Origin: [Clostridium] asparagiforme DSM 15981
Lineage (GTDB): Bacteria > Bacillota > Clostridia > Lachnospirales > Lachnospiraceae
Direction of reading: 5' to 3'
Assembly (NCBI GenBank): GCA_025149125.1
Contig: CP102272.1
Location: forward strand, 5,394,001 to 5,458,000
Length of the DNA: 64,000 nt
Part shown: one piece after another, positions 34,410 through 42,688 of the stretch
Numbering within the stretch: the stretch's first letter is position 1
Layout of the letters: each line of letters starts with the position of its first letter
Notes under the pieces: generated by a model
The model's input: the letters and a program-made list of their open reading frames with translations, nothing else
Databases searched by the model: none
What the model was told of the DNA's origin: nothing
Made by a program: the position numbers and the translations under genes

Positions 34410-35817
34410 TTGTTTTGATCACATCCCTGTACCAGTAGAAGCTGTCCTTTCGGATCCGGCGTCCGCTTCCCTTCCCGAAATTATCCAGATCCACATAGAT
34501 AAATCCATACCGCTTGTCCATCTCTCCCTGGGAACAGCTGATAATATCGATGGGCGCCCAGGCCGCGTACCCAAAGCAATTCACCCCATCCCGGATCGCT
34601 TCCCGGATTGAGCGCAGATGGGCGCTGAGGTACTCCACCCGGTAATCGTCGTGCACCTCGTCTCCTTCCAGCTGATCATGGGTGCCCAAGCCATTTTCCG
34701 CCACAAACAGCGGTACCTGCCATCGGTCCCAGAACTGGTTGAGGGAATGCCTGAGGCCTGCCGGGTCAACGGCCCAGCCATACATGGTACGGTCCAGCTG
34801 CGGATTTTCCGTAACGCCCTCACCGGCGCTCATGGTGCTGGTACAATAATAGCTGAAGGCAAAGAAATCCGCGGTATTTTCCCTAAGCAGCCGTTCATCC
34901 CCCTCTTCCATCACAATCCGATATCCCTGCTCGTCGAAAAACCTCAGCGCATATCCCGGATACTCCCCACGTATCAAAACATCCCCGTAAAAATACTGGT
35001 TCATCTGATTTCCTCTGCACGCGGCCATCACATCGTCCGGGTGGCAGGTCAGGGGATAATACATCCGGCTTCCGTTCATGCAGCCGATCATCATTTCCCC
35101 GTCCAGCGATCCGGCGAACTGTTTAACCAGAGCGCTGGCCACAAACTGGTGATGAAGGCTTTGGTACCTGGCCTCCTCCATATTTTCATGGCTGTTCAAC
35201 GTCAGCCCCAATCCCGGGAATTCGGCTCCCCAGTCAAAGCTGTTGATCTGGTTGATCACAATCCAGTATTTTACCTTATGTTCATAGCGCTTCATCACAG
35301 TCTCTGCAAACCGCAGGAAAAACCCAATGGTCTTACGGTTATACCAACCCCCGTATTCCGTAATCAGGGCCAGGGGCGTCTCATAGTGGGACAGCGTGAT
35401 AATGGGCTCCATTCCGTCCCGGACAATCTCATCGATCAGGCGGTCGTAAAATTCCAGGCCCGCCTCATTGGGCGTTTCCTCGTCTCCCCGCGGGAAAATC
35501 CTCGTCCACGCAATGGACGTCCGGAAGCACTTGAACCCCATTTCCTTCATAAGCGCCAGATCGTCCGGGTATGTATGGTAGAAATCAATCCCTCGCCTGC
35601 GGGGATAATTACCGCTCCGGTCCTCCAAATGGCGGCGGATGTCCTCCGGCGTGTGTTTAAAGTTAAAAATGGAGGTCCGGCTGTAGCAGTCCGGCAGTTC
35701 CTCTATGTCAGCTGCGCTGGGGCCCTTGCCGTCCAGATCCCATGCGCCCTCGGCCTGATTGGCCGCAATGGCCCCGCCCCACAGAAAATTATCGGGAAAC
35801 TCTTTTTTTAAATTCAT
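34393..35817 (-). CDS. GH1 family 6-phospho-beta-glycosidase with Gln at the acid/base site
   Basis: A 474-residue cytoplasmic glycosidase of family 1, expected to split the phosphorylated disaccharide imported by the adjacent PTS. The (beta/alpha)8 start FLWGGAIAANQAEGAW, the nucleophile Glu374 in FVAENGLG and a phosphate-site pattern SCSQGEMDKRYGF (Ser427, Lys435, Tyr437) are present. At the acid/base position the usual NEIN or NEPN reads NQIN (Gln190). Plant myrosinases have the same Glu-to-Gln change and I recall some bacterial GH1 enzymes with it. The start overlaps the EIIA stop by 4 bp. Activity is thus likely but its leaving-group preference may be unusual. Confidence 0.9.
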   Translation of the reverse strand: MNLKKEFPDNFLWGGAIAANQAEGAWDLDGKGPSAADIEELPDCYSRTSIFNFKHTPEDIRRHLEDRSGNYPRRRGIDFYHTYPDDLALMKEMGFKCFRTSIAWTRIFPRGDEETPNEAGLEFYDRLIDEIVRDGMEPIITLSHYETPLALITEYGGWYNRKTIGFFLRFAETVMKRYEHKVKYWIVINQINSFDWGAEFPGLGLTLNSHENMEEARYQSLHHQFVASALVKQFAGSLDGEMMIGCMNGSRMYYPLTCHPDDVMAACRGNQMNQYFYGDVLIRGEYPGYALRFFDEQGYRIVMEEGDERLLRENTADFFAFSYYCTSTMSAGEGVTENPQLDRTMYGWAVDPAGLRHSLNQFWDRWQVPLFVAENGLGTHDQLEGDEVHDDYRVEYLSAHLRSIREAIRDGVNCFGYAAWAPIDIISCSQGEMDKRYGFIYVDLDNFGKGSGRRIRKDSFYWYRDVIKTNGAAL

Positions 35818-36152
35818 CCCTCTTCCTCCTTCCCACAGGCCAGATTCCGGTACAGCTTTTGAAGCCTGCGGATCAGCCGTATCTCGCTGTCCACCGCCAT
35901 AATCGTGTCCTGGGCATGGACCATTAGCACCGTGATCGTAGGATGTTCTTCCTCGATGGCCTCCTGCAGCAGACGGGTCTGCAGTTTGTGGGCCTCGGTG
36001 ATCTCCTGCTCCGCCCGGGCCAGGAGCCGTTCTCCCTCTGTAAAATCCCCGTTTTCAACGCAATCCATAGACTGATTATACAGTTCCCTGGCATTTCCCG
36101 CGCTCAGTATCATGTTCATGGATGCCAGATTAATATTCTCAACATTTGACAT
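35814..36152 (-). CDS. PTS lactose/cellobiose-family EIIA
   Basis: Cytoplasmic phosphocarrier of 112 residues passing phosphate from HPr to EIIB. All-helical lactose/cellobiose type, with phospho-acceptor His79 in VLMVHAQDT. It overlaps the GH1 gene by 4 bp and follows EIIC by 9 nt. Confidence 0.94.
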   Translation of the reverse strand: MSNVENINLASMNMILSAGNARELYNQSMDCVENGDFTEGERLLARAEQEITEAHKLQTRLLQEAIEEEHPTITVLMVHAQDTIMAVDSEIRLIRRLQKLYRNLACGKEEEG

Positions 36153-36161
36153 ATGGGTTCC

Positions 36162-37409
36162 TCACTCAGATTCCTGTTTTAACGCTGCCTGCTCTTCCTC
36201 GTATACCTGCTTATCATAGACTTTAAAAAACGGATAATAAATCAGCCACGACACGGCGAACAGCACTACTGCCAGAACCGTCCCGCGTATGGAACCGGTG
36301 GAAAAATAGGCAAATATAAATTTCGGCAGATACCACATTTCAAATACCCGCGTCGGGATGGGCACGAGGCCGAAATAGAAGGTCAGCCAGGTGATAATCG
36401 GGCAGACCAGCCCGGCAATCCACATGGGAATCATCAAAATGGGGTTGAAGGTGATGGGCGTCCCGTACACCAGCGGCTCATTGATATTGAAGATGGAGGG
36501 ACCGATCACGGTCTTACCCATCATTTTCAGCCGGTGGGATTTTGACAGGAAACACAGCATAATCGCCAGCGCAAAGGTAGCGCCTCCACCGCCGATGGTC
36601 ATGATCCATGTGACCTCATAGACGTGGATGTTAACCGCAGCCATGCCGGCGGCGGCAGCGTCCATATTCGCGGCGATGCCGGACAGCGCCACTACCGATA
36701 AAATGGGGTACAGCACCCAGGTGGAGATTCCAAATGAGTACAGGAACGCCATGGAAAGGAAATTCAGGATAACAAACCCACCGAAGGATTCCCCAAGAGA
36801 TACCAGCGGCATGAAGAAATTCGTAATCATGTCGAAAATATTCCAGCCCATAAGCGTTACCAGCACCCAGCCCACCACGATAATCAGACTGATGGGAATC
36901 AGGGTGTCAAACCAGACCGTGACGAAATCCGGCAGCGCGGAATCCTCCTTGAACAGATGGAGCTTTCCAAAGCTGCTCATCACAAAACCCACAAATACGC
37001 CGGCCACAATGGCAGCGATCATGCCGCCTGCCCCCAGGGCGCTGAATTTGACCACAATATTTCCGTCTGTAAATTCCGGACTGATGATCATCATAAAAAA
37101 CGCGATACCGGCCAGCCCCGCCTGCCGCCTGGTCTGCTTCTGCTTTTTCTTTTCCATCAGGGAATACGGAATGAGAAAGGCCAGAAACAGGGACAGCAGC
37201 CCAAAGGTGTAGGTGTTAAACGCGCTGAAGTCCGGCCAGGAAGGCACCAACTCCCGGACCACGTCCATGATCGTGGCAAACGTGCCGATGAAAATCAAAG
37301 GCATCGTCGTCAAAATCGCATCCTGAAGCGCCGCGACATAGGCGTTTCGGGCCAGCCGGTTCATTCTTGGCGCAAAGCGCTCCGTCATCCAAGTCATAAA
37401 TTGATCCAT
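36162..37409 (-). CDS. PTS cellobiose-type EIIC permease
   Basis: Membrane channel that phosphorylates and imports a beta-diglucoside or related sugar. The 415 residues have about ten membrane segments (for example ALQDAILTTMPLIFIGTFAT at 26-45) and the family motif FNINEPLVYGTPITFNP near 310, involved in sugar binding. The final 20 residues are charged. It lies between the EIIB and EIIA genes. Confidence 0.94.
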   Translation of the reverse strand: MDQFMTWMTERFAPRMNRLARNAYVAALQDAILTTMPLIFIGTFATIMDVVRELVPSWPDFSAFNTYTFGLLSLFLAFLIPYSLMEKKKQKQTRRQAGLAGIAFFMMIISPEFTDGNIVVKFSALGAGGMIAAIVAGVFVGFVMSSFGKLHLFKEDSALPDFVTVWFDTLIPISLIIVVGWVLVTLMGWNIFDMITNFFMPLVSLGESFGGFVILNFLSMAFLYSFGISTWVLYPILSVVALSGIAANMDAAAAGMAAVNIHVYEVTWIMTIGGGGATFALAIMLCFLSKSHRLKMMGKTVIGPSIFNINEPLVYGTPITFNPILMIPMWIAGLVCPIITWLTFYFGLVPIPTRVFEMWYLPKFIFAYFSTGSIRGTVLAVVLFAVSWLIYYPFFKVYDKQVYEEEQAALKQESE

Positions 37410-37438
37410 ATATGATATCCCCCTCCTACTGTAATTTG

Positions 37439-37747
37439 TTATTTTCCCAGTTCTTTCACTACAAAATCCACAATGGCGGCCCCATCCAGCGTTCCATAAG
37501 CCTTCTGGTCAATCACATGGACCGGAACGCCATAGGGCCTGGCATACTCCACCATATCCTGATACATATATTTCAGGTGCGGCCCCAGCAGCAGCATATC
37601 AATCTCCCCAATATACTCGTCCACCTCAGAGTCGCTTCTGGCCATGAAACTGTACTCCAGGTTCCGTTCTTTCACCACCTTGCGGATGTTTTTGGCCATA
37701 AACCCACTGGATGCCCCTGCCCCACAGATAATCAAAATCCGCTTCAT
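37439..37747 (-). CDS. PTS lactose/cellobiose-family EIIB
   Basis: Cytoplasmic phosphocarrier of 102 residues. Phospho-Cys8 lies in the P-loop-like ILIICGAGASSGFMA motif near the N-terminus. It follows the HPr-like gene by 17 nt. Confidence 0.94.
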   Translation of the reverse strand: MKRILIICGAGASSGFMAKNIRKVVKERNLEYSFMARSDSEVDEYIGEIDMLLLGPHLKYMYQDMVEYARPYGVPVHVIDQKAYGTLDGAAIVDFVVKELGK

Positions 37748-37764
37748 GCCAATCTCCTCCTCTC

Positions 37765-38031
37765 CTATTCGATCAATCCTTTTTCCCGCATGGTTCTGCC
37801 GATCACCTCCGCAGCTTCCTTCTCGTCCTCGCCTGCGCAGCAGATTTCAATCTGCGCATCCCACGGGATTCCCATTTTCATGATTTGGATAATAGATTTC
37901 ATGTCCGCCGTCCGGTCCTTGTAGCGCAGTTCCACACTGCACTTAAACCGGCCTGCCTGGGTGACCGCTACTGCCGCCGGTCTGGCATGAAACCCCACCG
38001 GTTCCGTCACTCTCGCGCTGACTACCTGCAT
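37765..38031 (-). CDS. HPr-family phosphocarrier in the cellobiose PTS operon
   Basis: An 88-residue HPr paralog and first gene of the PTS operon. Starting at the ATG at 38031 (SD gggggg) puts the phospho-acceptor His exactly at 15 (EPVGFHARPAAV) and the regulatory Ser at 46 (DMKSIIQIM), as in canonical HPr. Because Ser46 is kept it could still be an HPr-kinase target. An HPr gene inside a sugar-specific operon suggests a dedicated phosphate donor, distinct from the general ptsH, which is not in this window. Confidence 0.88.
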   Translation of the reverse strand: MQVVSARVTEPVGFHARPAAVAVTQAGRFKCSVELRYKDRTADMKSIIQIMKMGIPWDAQIEICCAGEDEKEAAEVIGRTMREKGLIE

Positions 38032-38074
38032 GTCCACTCCCCCCTTTCCGCTTTCTGCTCTCGTTTACAGTCTC

Positions 38075-38103
38075 ATTCTACAAAAAGCGCTGAATTTATT
38101 CAA
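38075..38103 (-). promoter_or_regulatory. Promoter of the cellobiose PTS operon
   Basis: On the minus strand TTGAAT (38098-38103), 17-nt spacer, TAGAAT (38075-38080), about 40 nt before the HPr-like gene. Confidence 0.7.
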
Positions 38104-38110
38104 ATAAATC

Positions 38111-38132
38111 GACTTCCGCCCAGAAGGAAGTC
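38111..38132. promoter_or_regulatory. Candidate operator between divergent PTS and regulator promoters
   Basis: Perfect 7-bp inverted repeat gacttcc/ggaagtc with an 8-nt spacer, just upstream of both -35 regions. It is a plausible binding site for the divergently encoded PRD regulator; not demonstrated. Confidence 0.45.
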
Positions 38133-38139
38133 AGAATAT

Positions 38140-38168
38140 TTGCAATTCCGATGGGATTCTCCTATAAT
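38140..38168 (+). promoter_or_regulatory. Promoter of the PRD regulator gene
   Basis: TTGCAA (38140-38145), 17-nt spacer, TATAAT (38163-38168), 40 nt before the ATG at 38208. Confidence 0.75.
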
Positions 38169-38207
38169 ATACTTGTAATATTGGGGGATTGTATGGAGGG
38201 GTATGTC

Positions 38208-40133
38208 ATGGGAAATGAGCGCTATGAGCAACTTCTGGATTATTTGGATCAGAAACGCGACTGGGTCGCCGCCCGGGATCTGGCCCGGTATTTCGGCGTG
38301 TCCGGCCGTCAGATCCGCAGCTATGTAGCCGCGATCAACCGGTCGTCGGAAACGCAGCCGCTGATCGACTCCTCCAACAAAGGCTACCGTCTGTCCCGCG
38401 CCCCGGTTCCGGGCAGGCGCAGGCTTTCCGAGGACAGCTTACCCATCCTTCCCGCTCAGAGAAGCGAGCACATTATCACTGCGCTTTTGCGCAGTCCCGG
38501 GGGCTGCAATGTGTTTGACCTGGCTGAATCGCTGTTTATAAGCGTTCCGACCCTTGAAAATGATCTCGGAAAAATACGCCGGGATACTGCGGGATACGGT
38601 CTGACCCTGAGGCGAAACCGTGAAACCGTGGTCCTGGAGGGCAATGAACGGGACAAGCGCCGCTTTTTGAAGGAATGCTTATTTCAGGGCGGCTGGGAGA
38701 AGGTGCGCACAGAGCCTCATCCCTTCTTCACCCAGGATTTTAACGACAGTTCCGTGCGCGCGTCGATCAAACGTATCTTTTCCGAACACTCTGTTTTTGT
38801 GAATGACTATGCGCTGGACGACCTGCTTCTGCACATGTTTATTGTGGTGCAGCGGGTCCGGTCCGGCTGCTGTATCGAGGAAATCCCGACTTGTCCGTCA
38901 GAGCCTGACAGCCGTTATCTGTACGCCATCAAGGATCTTTCGGAGTATCTGCAGACCACGTTTTCGCTGAGCTTCGGCCCCCTGGAACTTCATGATCTGG
39001 AGCTGGTCCTCTCCCAGAACACCTCCATCCTGGATCCCTCGATCATCACGCCGCAGAATCTGAAGCAGTATGTGGAACAGGAGTATATTGAGGCGGCCCG
39101 CTACATTGTGGAGCAGGTGAAAGAGCATTACCTGGTAAACGGCTTCAGCGACGACTTCTTTGTAAAGTTCACGCTCCACCTAAAAAACCTGTTTATTCGG
39201 AGCAGCAAAAACCTGACTGCCAAAAACCCTTTAAAAGATAAGATCAAATGGACCTACCCCCTGATCCACGATATCTCCGTGTTTATCGCCGATATTCTGG
39301 ATCACCGGTTCGGTCTCCACATCGATGAGGATGAGATCGGGTACATCGCATTTCATCTGTGCACCTGCCTTTACGGCATGAATCAGGAACCGGTCACCGC
39401 CACCTTTATCTATGCCAATTACTACGATTACCATCAAAAAACGGTGGAACTGCTGGAAAAATATTTCGAGGGGTCTCTTGCCGTAAAGTTTACCGTATCC
39501 ATCCACGACTATATTCCAACCGCCTGCCACAGCGACCTGATCATAAGCACGGTGGGCTCCCGCCTGCCAAAGCCCTGCATCGTCATCAATCCATTTCCGC
39601 TGAAACAGGACTTTGAGCAGATCCGCAATCAGGTGGAGGAGATCAGCCGACTGAAAAAATACGCTTTTTTCCACCAGAAATTCCTGCAATTTTTCGCACC
39701 GCAGTGCTTTATCTGCAACCGCACGGACCAGAATCCCCAGGATCTGATCCGGACCATGTGCCGCAATGCGATTGATCTGGGCTTTGCCCGCGAAACCTTC
39801 ACACAGGAAGTCCTGCGGCGGGAGCGCATGTCCAACACGGCATTCCACGAGGTAGCGGTCCCCCATGCCATGTCGCAGCATGTAAACCGCAGCTTTATCT
39901 CCGTGTCCGTCAACCGTCCGCCTGTCCGGTGGAGCGAGAGCGCGCCGGCTGTAAAGCTGGTGCTGATGATCGGCGTCCATCAGGACGACCGCAGAATCTT
40001 CAGCCGTATCTTTGACTTTCTGGTGGAGATCCTGTCCGCCGCCGGAAATGTGGCGCTGCTGGAAAAGGCTGCAAGCTTTGAGGAATTTACCGGCCTGATC
40101 GGCGAGATGGCCGGAAACGTGTCCTGGGATTAA
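38208..40133 (+). CDS. PRD-containing transcriptional regulator with PTS EIIB/EIIA-like domains
   Basis: A 641-residue activator of the MtlR/LicR/BglG-related group, starting at 38208 (MGNERYEQLLDYLDQKRDWV) after the SD ggagggg. N-terminal HTHs (about 5-140: ARDLARYFGVSGRQIRSYVA) are followed by two PRD domains (about 170-390), an EIIB-like domain (about 395-480) and a C-terminal EIIA-like domain (about 490-641) with a candidate phospho-His in FHEVAVPHAM. Such proteins sense PTS phosphorylation state. It is divergent from the PTS operon and very likely controls it. Confidence 0.88.
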   Translation: MGNERYEQLLDYLDQKRDWVAARDLARYFGVSGRQIRSYVAAINRSSETQPLIDSSNKGYRLSRAPVPGRRRLSEDSLPILPAQRSEHIITALLRSPGGCNVFDLAESLFISVPTLENDLGKIRRDTAGYGLTLRRNRETVVLEGNERDKRRFLKECLFQGGWEKVRTEPHPFFTQDFNDSSVRASIKRIFSEHSVFVNDYALDDLLLHMFIVVQRVRSGCCIEEIPTCPSEPDSRYLYAIKDLSEYLQTTFSLSFGPLELHDLELVLSQNTSILDPSIITPQNLKQYVEQEYIEAARYIVEQVKEHYLVNGFSDDFFVKFTLHLKNLFIRSSKNLTAKNPLKDKIKWTYPLIHDISVFIADILDHRFGLHIDEDEIGYIAFHLCTCLYGMNQEPVTATFIYANYYDYHQKTVELLEKYFEGSLAVKFTVSIHDYIPTACHSDLIISTVGSRLPKPCIVINPFPLKQDFEQIRNQVEEISRLKKYAFFHQKFLQFFAPQCFICNRTDQNPQDLIRTMCRNAIDLGFARETFTQEVLRRERMSNTAFHEVAVPHAMSQHVNRSFISVSVNRPPVRWSESAPAVKLVLMIGVHQDDRRIFSRIFDFLVEILSAAGNVALLEKAASFEEFTGLIGEMAGNVSWD

Positions 40134-40161
40134 CCGGCGGTAAATCCCGCAGGGTGAAAAA

Positions 40162-40185
40162 GGCGCCGCCTTCGCAGGCAGCGCC
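40162..40185 (-). terminator. Intrinsic terminator of the S8 peptidase gene
   Basis: Minus strand ggcgctgcc-tgcgaa-ggcggcgcc followed by ttttt, just after the stop at 40194 and facing the end of the regulator gene. Confidence 0.75.
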
Positions 40186-40193
40186 AAAACATA

Positions 40194-41084
40194 TTACAGC
40201 ACCAAACGCTCCACATCCAACATCCCCCATCCCTGCTGGTTGTGGGGCATTCCCATGTCCACGGCCCGCTCCATCAGGCGCATTTTCACGTCCTTGTTGC
40301 TCATATGGGGGTAGCGCTCCAGCAGAAGGGCTATGGCGCCGGAGACCAGGGGGGTGGACATGCTGGTTCCGCTTTTGGTCATGTAGCGGGCTGGCTGGTT
40401 ACAGCAGCTGACGATTCCGGAGCCGGGCGCCACGATATCCGGCTTGCTCACGCAGGCCAGGGTTGGGCCGCGGCCGGAATAGTCCACCATCCGGTTGCCC
40501 ATCACATCCACTTCCTTGTAGTCGTCCGAGCAGCCCACCGTGATCACCTTGCGGCTGATTCCCGGCGTGGTGATGGTCATCCGGCCCGGCCCGTGGTTGC
40601 CCGCAGCCACCACGACCACCAGGCCGTCGTCCCAGGCCGCGTCCACGCCGCGCACCAGCACGGAATTTTCCGTCATATCCCTCCGCGAAAGAGAGCCCAC
40701 GGAGATATTGACGATCCGTATATTGTATTCCTCCTTATGTTCCCGAATCCAGCCCAGTCCGGCCAGCACGTCGGAGGCGAATCCATTTCCTTTATTGTCC
40801 AGAACCTTGACGGCAATCAGGCTGCAGCCGGGGGCAATCCCGCGGTAAACGCCTCCCGATGAAACACCACTGCCGCCAATAATGGCGGCAATGTGGGTTC
40901 CGTGGCCATTGTCGTCGTATGGCCCGACTCTATGATGAACGTAATCCTTAAATGCGACTACTCTGTTGCCAAAATCTTCATGGGGATAAATTCCGGTGTC
41001 CAGCACCGCAACGCCGACTCCGGCTCCTGTGATCCCCATCTCGTAAACCGAATCACAGTGAATTTCTTTTCTCGCCTGATTCAC
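40194..41084 (-). CDS. Intracellular-type S8 subtilase (AprX-like)
   Basis: A 296-residue serine peptidase without signal peptide or long propeptide, so probably cytoplasmic. The catalytic triad is complete: Asp29 (AVLDTGIYP), His61 (NGHGTHIA), Ser241 (SGTSMSTPLVSGA); oxyanion Asn163 is in AAGNHGPG. SD aagggag precedes the ATG. Monocistronic. Substrates of this class are mostly unknown; one possible local role is discussed with the SCIFF peptide. Confidence 0.92.
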   Translation of the reverse strand: MNQARKEIHCDSVYEMGITGAGVGVAVLDTGIYPHEDFGNRVVAFKDYVHHRVGPYDDNGHGTHIAAIIGGSGVSSGGVYRGIAPGCSLIAVKVLDNKGNGFASDVLAGLGWIREHKEEYNIRIVNISVGSLSRRDMTENSVLVRGVDAAWDDGLVVVVAAGNHGPGRMTITTPGISRKVITVGCSDDYKEVDVMGNRMVDYSGRGPTLACVSKPDIVAPGSGIVSCCNQPARYMTKSGTSMSTPLVSGAIALLLERYPHMSNKDVKMRLMERAVDMGMPHNQQGWGMLDVERLVL

Positions 41085-41316
41085 ATTATAATTTCTCCCT
41101 TTTTTATTAGCATATTCCGGTCCCAGTCCGCTGGTTCCGCAAGGGAGAGGTTGTGGACCGCCAAATCATTTTTGGCAGCCTGACCCATAAATTTTCCGTT
41201 AAATTCCAGATCCTTTAACGTTTCCTAACCACTTTCAGTCTGACTTCAGACGATAATTTAAGAATTTCTTAATAATCTATTCAAGGAACATTCAAACATT
41301 CCCGCGAAATGCATGC

Positions 41317-41426
41317 TATACTATAACCATAATAAATGCACGAATAACAACTATCCTTCAACCCTTTTTGAAAATCCGAAAATCCTAAGAAAACAGCTCC
41401 ATGCCGAAAGGTATGGAGCTTTTTCT
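41317..41426 (+). ncRNA. Candidate small transcript between promoter and terminator
   Basis: In the 347-bp gap 41085-41431 an extended -10 (TGCTATACT, hexamer 41317-41322) has no clear -35. About 75 nt downstream an 11-bp stem agctccatgcc/ggtatggagct with a GAAA loop and ttttct ends a possible transcript of about 98 nt. There is no open reading frame of note. The hairpin also works as the terminator of the HAD gene on the other strand, so the RNA is only a candidate. The rest of the gap shows a small hairpin gccaaa-tcat-tttggc near 41160 and nothing else. Confidence 0.3.
41394..41426 (-). terminator. Bidirectional intrinsic terminator after the HAD gene
   Basis: Eleven-bp stem with a tetraloop at 41395-41420. 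U-runs follow on both strands (ttttct on plus, gttttc on minus). It lies 6 nt after the HAD stop codon. Confidence 0.8.
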
Positions 41427-41431
41427 ATCCG

Positions 41432-42043
41432 TTATCGAAGCGTTTTCAAGTGTTCAAACAGCTTTTTCAAGTCGCCGTCCGCCAGGCAGTAGCCGTCCAT
41501 GCCCACGGCCCTGGCTCCGTCGATGTTGTTCTGGAGATCGTCCACGAAGAAGCACTCCTCGGGTTTTAAGTGAAACCGCTCAAACAGATGGGCGTACATT
41601 TCCTTTTGGGGTTTCATGCACTTCTCCTCCGCTGAGAAGAACACGCCGTCGAACAGCTCGATCCCCGGAATCACGTCGCGGTAGCAGTCCAGAAGCCGCA
41701 GCGAGGCGTTGGAGCACAGGTAGATGCCGTAGCCCTGATCCTTGAGCCAGCGGACCAGATCTCCCGCCCCCTCCTTGGGCCACATGTTGTATTCATGCCA
41801 GTGAGCCAGGCATTTCGCCGCCATCTCCCTGGCGTGATCCGTGTCCAGGCGGGCCTGCATGCGCGCCAGGGCCGCTTCCTCGGAGATCACGCCCATGTCC
41901 AGCATGATCCATTCCGGCGACACGAACACGCTGGTACAGACCGCCCGGCGCTCTGCCTCGTCCTCCACGAACTCCCGGACCACACGATCCGGCTGGTACT
42001 CCACCAGCACGCCGCCCATGTCAAATACAATGTTCCGAATCAT
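41432..42043 (-). CDS. HAD-family phosphatase, YihX-like
   Basis: A 203-residue HAD hydrolase, starting at 42043 (MIRNIVFDMGGVLVEYQ) after an SD aaggtggag. Motif I nucleophile Asp8 sits in FDMGGVL; the second Asp of the usual DxD is Gly, as in the YihX/glucose-1-phosphatase-like subgroup. Motif II is LCSNAS, motif III Lys in KCMKPQKEMY, and motif IV FVDDLQNNIDGA. A soluble sugar-phosphate phosphatase is likely; the substrate is unknown. It follows yajC. Confidence 0.88.
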   Translation of the reverse strand: MIRNIVFDMGGVLVEYQPDRVVREFVEDEAERRAVCTSVFVSPEWIMLDMGVISEEAALARMQARLDTDHAREMAAKCLAHWHEYNMWPKEGAGDLVRWLKDQGYGIYLCSNASLRLLDCYRDVIPGIELFDGVFFSAEEKCMKPQKEMYAHLFERFHLKPEECFFVDDLQNNIDGARAVGMDGYCLADGDLKKLFEHLKTLR

Positions 42044-42164
42044 TTTATTCTCCACCTTCCTGAAAAGATATGTAATGGTGCAGGCCTTTCCCGCTGTCTA
42101 ACCATTACAAAAGATAAAAGCCCGGGAGCCGGATACTTGTCCGGTCCTCAGGCTCTCTCATCGC

Positions 42165-42443
42165 TTACGCTTCAGGCTTCTCAACCTGGACGATCGCAGC
42201 TTTCTGCATGGGAATCCGACAGTTTTTGTTGTTGCCGAACTCTACGATCACGGTGTCATCGGTCATATCGATAATCACACCGTAAAAGCCGCTGGATGTC
42301 AGTATGGTATCCCCTACTGCAACGCTGTTCAACAGCTCCTGCTGTCTCTGCTTCTCCTTCTTCTGCGGACGGATCGCCATAAAATACAGCATTCCCAGCA
42401 GCAGAACCACATAGAGAACCCAGAAAATCGGACTGTTTGTCAT
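42165..42443 (-). CDS. yajC: Sec accessory protein YajC
   Basis: Small single-pass subunit that associates with SecDF/SecYEG. The 92 residues have an N-terminal membrane helix (PIFWVLYVVLLLGMLYFMAI) followed by the signature RPQKKEKQRQQELLNSVAVG DTILTSSGFYG. It lies downstream of tgt, its common neighbour, separated by the 39-bp repeat array. A GC-rich hairpin at 42119-42160 ending in tttta on the minus strand may terminate it. Confidence 0.95.
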   Translation of the reverse strand: MTNSPIFWVLYVVLLLGMLYFMAIRPQKKEKQRQQELLNSVAVGDTILTSSGFYGVIIDMTDDTVIVEFGNNKNCRIPMQKAAIVQVEKPEA

Positions 42444-42500
42444 CGCTTGTTTCCTCCTTCACGAACCTACCGCCGCCTCGCCGCGGTAGCTTATAATAAA

Positions 42501-42688
42501 TGCAACGGACCGCCGTTTGGGCGGACGATTGCTGAGTGCAATGGGCCGCTTCTTTTCCGGCGGGCGATTGCTGGATGCAATGGGCCGCCGCTCTTTGGGC
42601 GGGCGATTGCTGGATGCAATGGGCCGCCGCTCTTTAGGCGGGCGATTGCTGGATGCAATGGGCCGCCGCCTTCTGGCGGGCGATTGCT
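42501..42688 (-). repeat. Five-unit tandem 39-bp hairpin repeat
   Basis: Units begin at 42501 (36 bp), 42537, 42576, 42615 and 42654 (each 39 bp, the last truncated at the tgt stop). Each reads tgcaatgggccgcc, variable centre, ggcgggcgattgctgga, so each folds into its own hairpin (11 of 13 bp). Variation is concentrated in the loop (gctcttt, ttctttt, gccttct). The array fills most of the 243-bp tgt-yajC gap and touches the tgt stop codon. It is transcribed with the operon. No spacer sequences, so not a CRISPR. Confidence 0.88.

Noticed and set aside
42501..42688. CRISPR array
   Set aside because: Units are contiguous with no unique spacers, and no cas genes are present.
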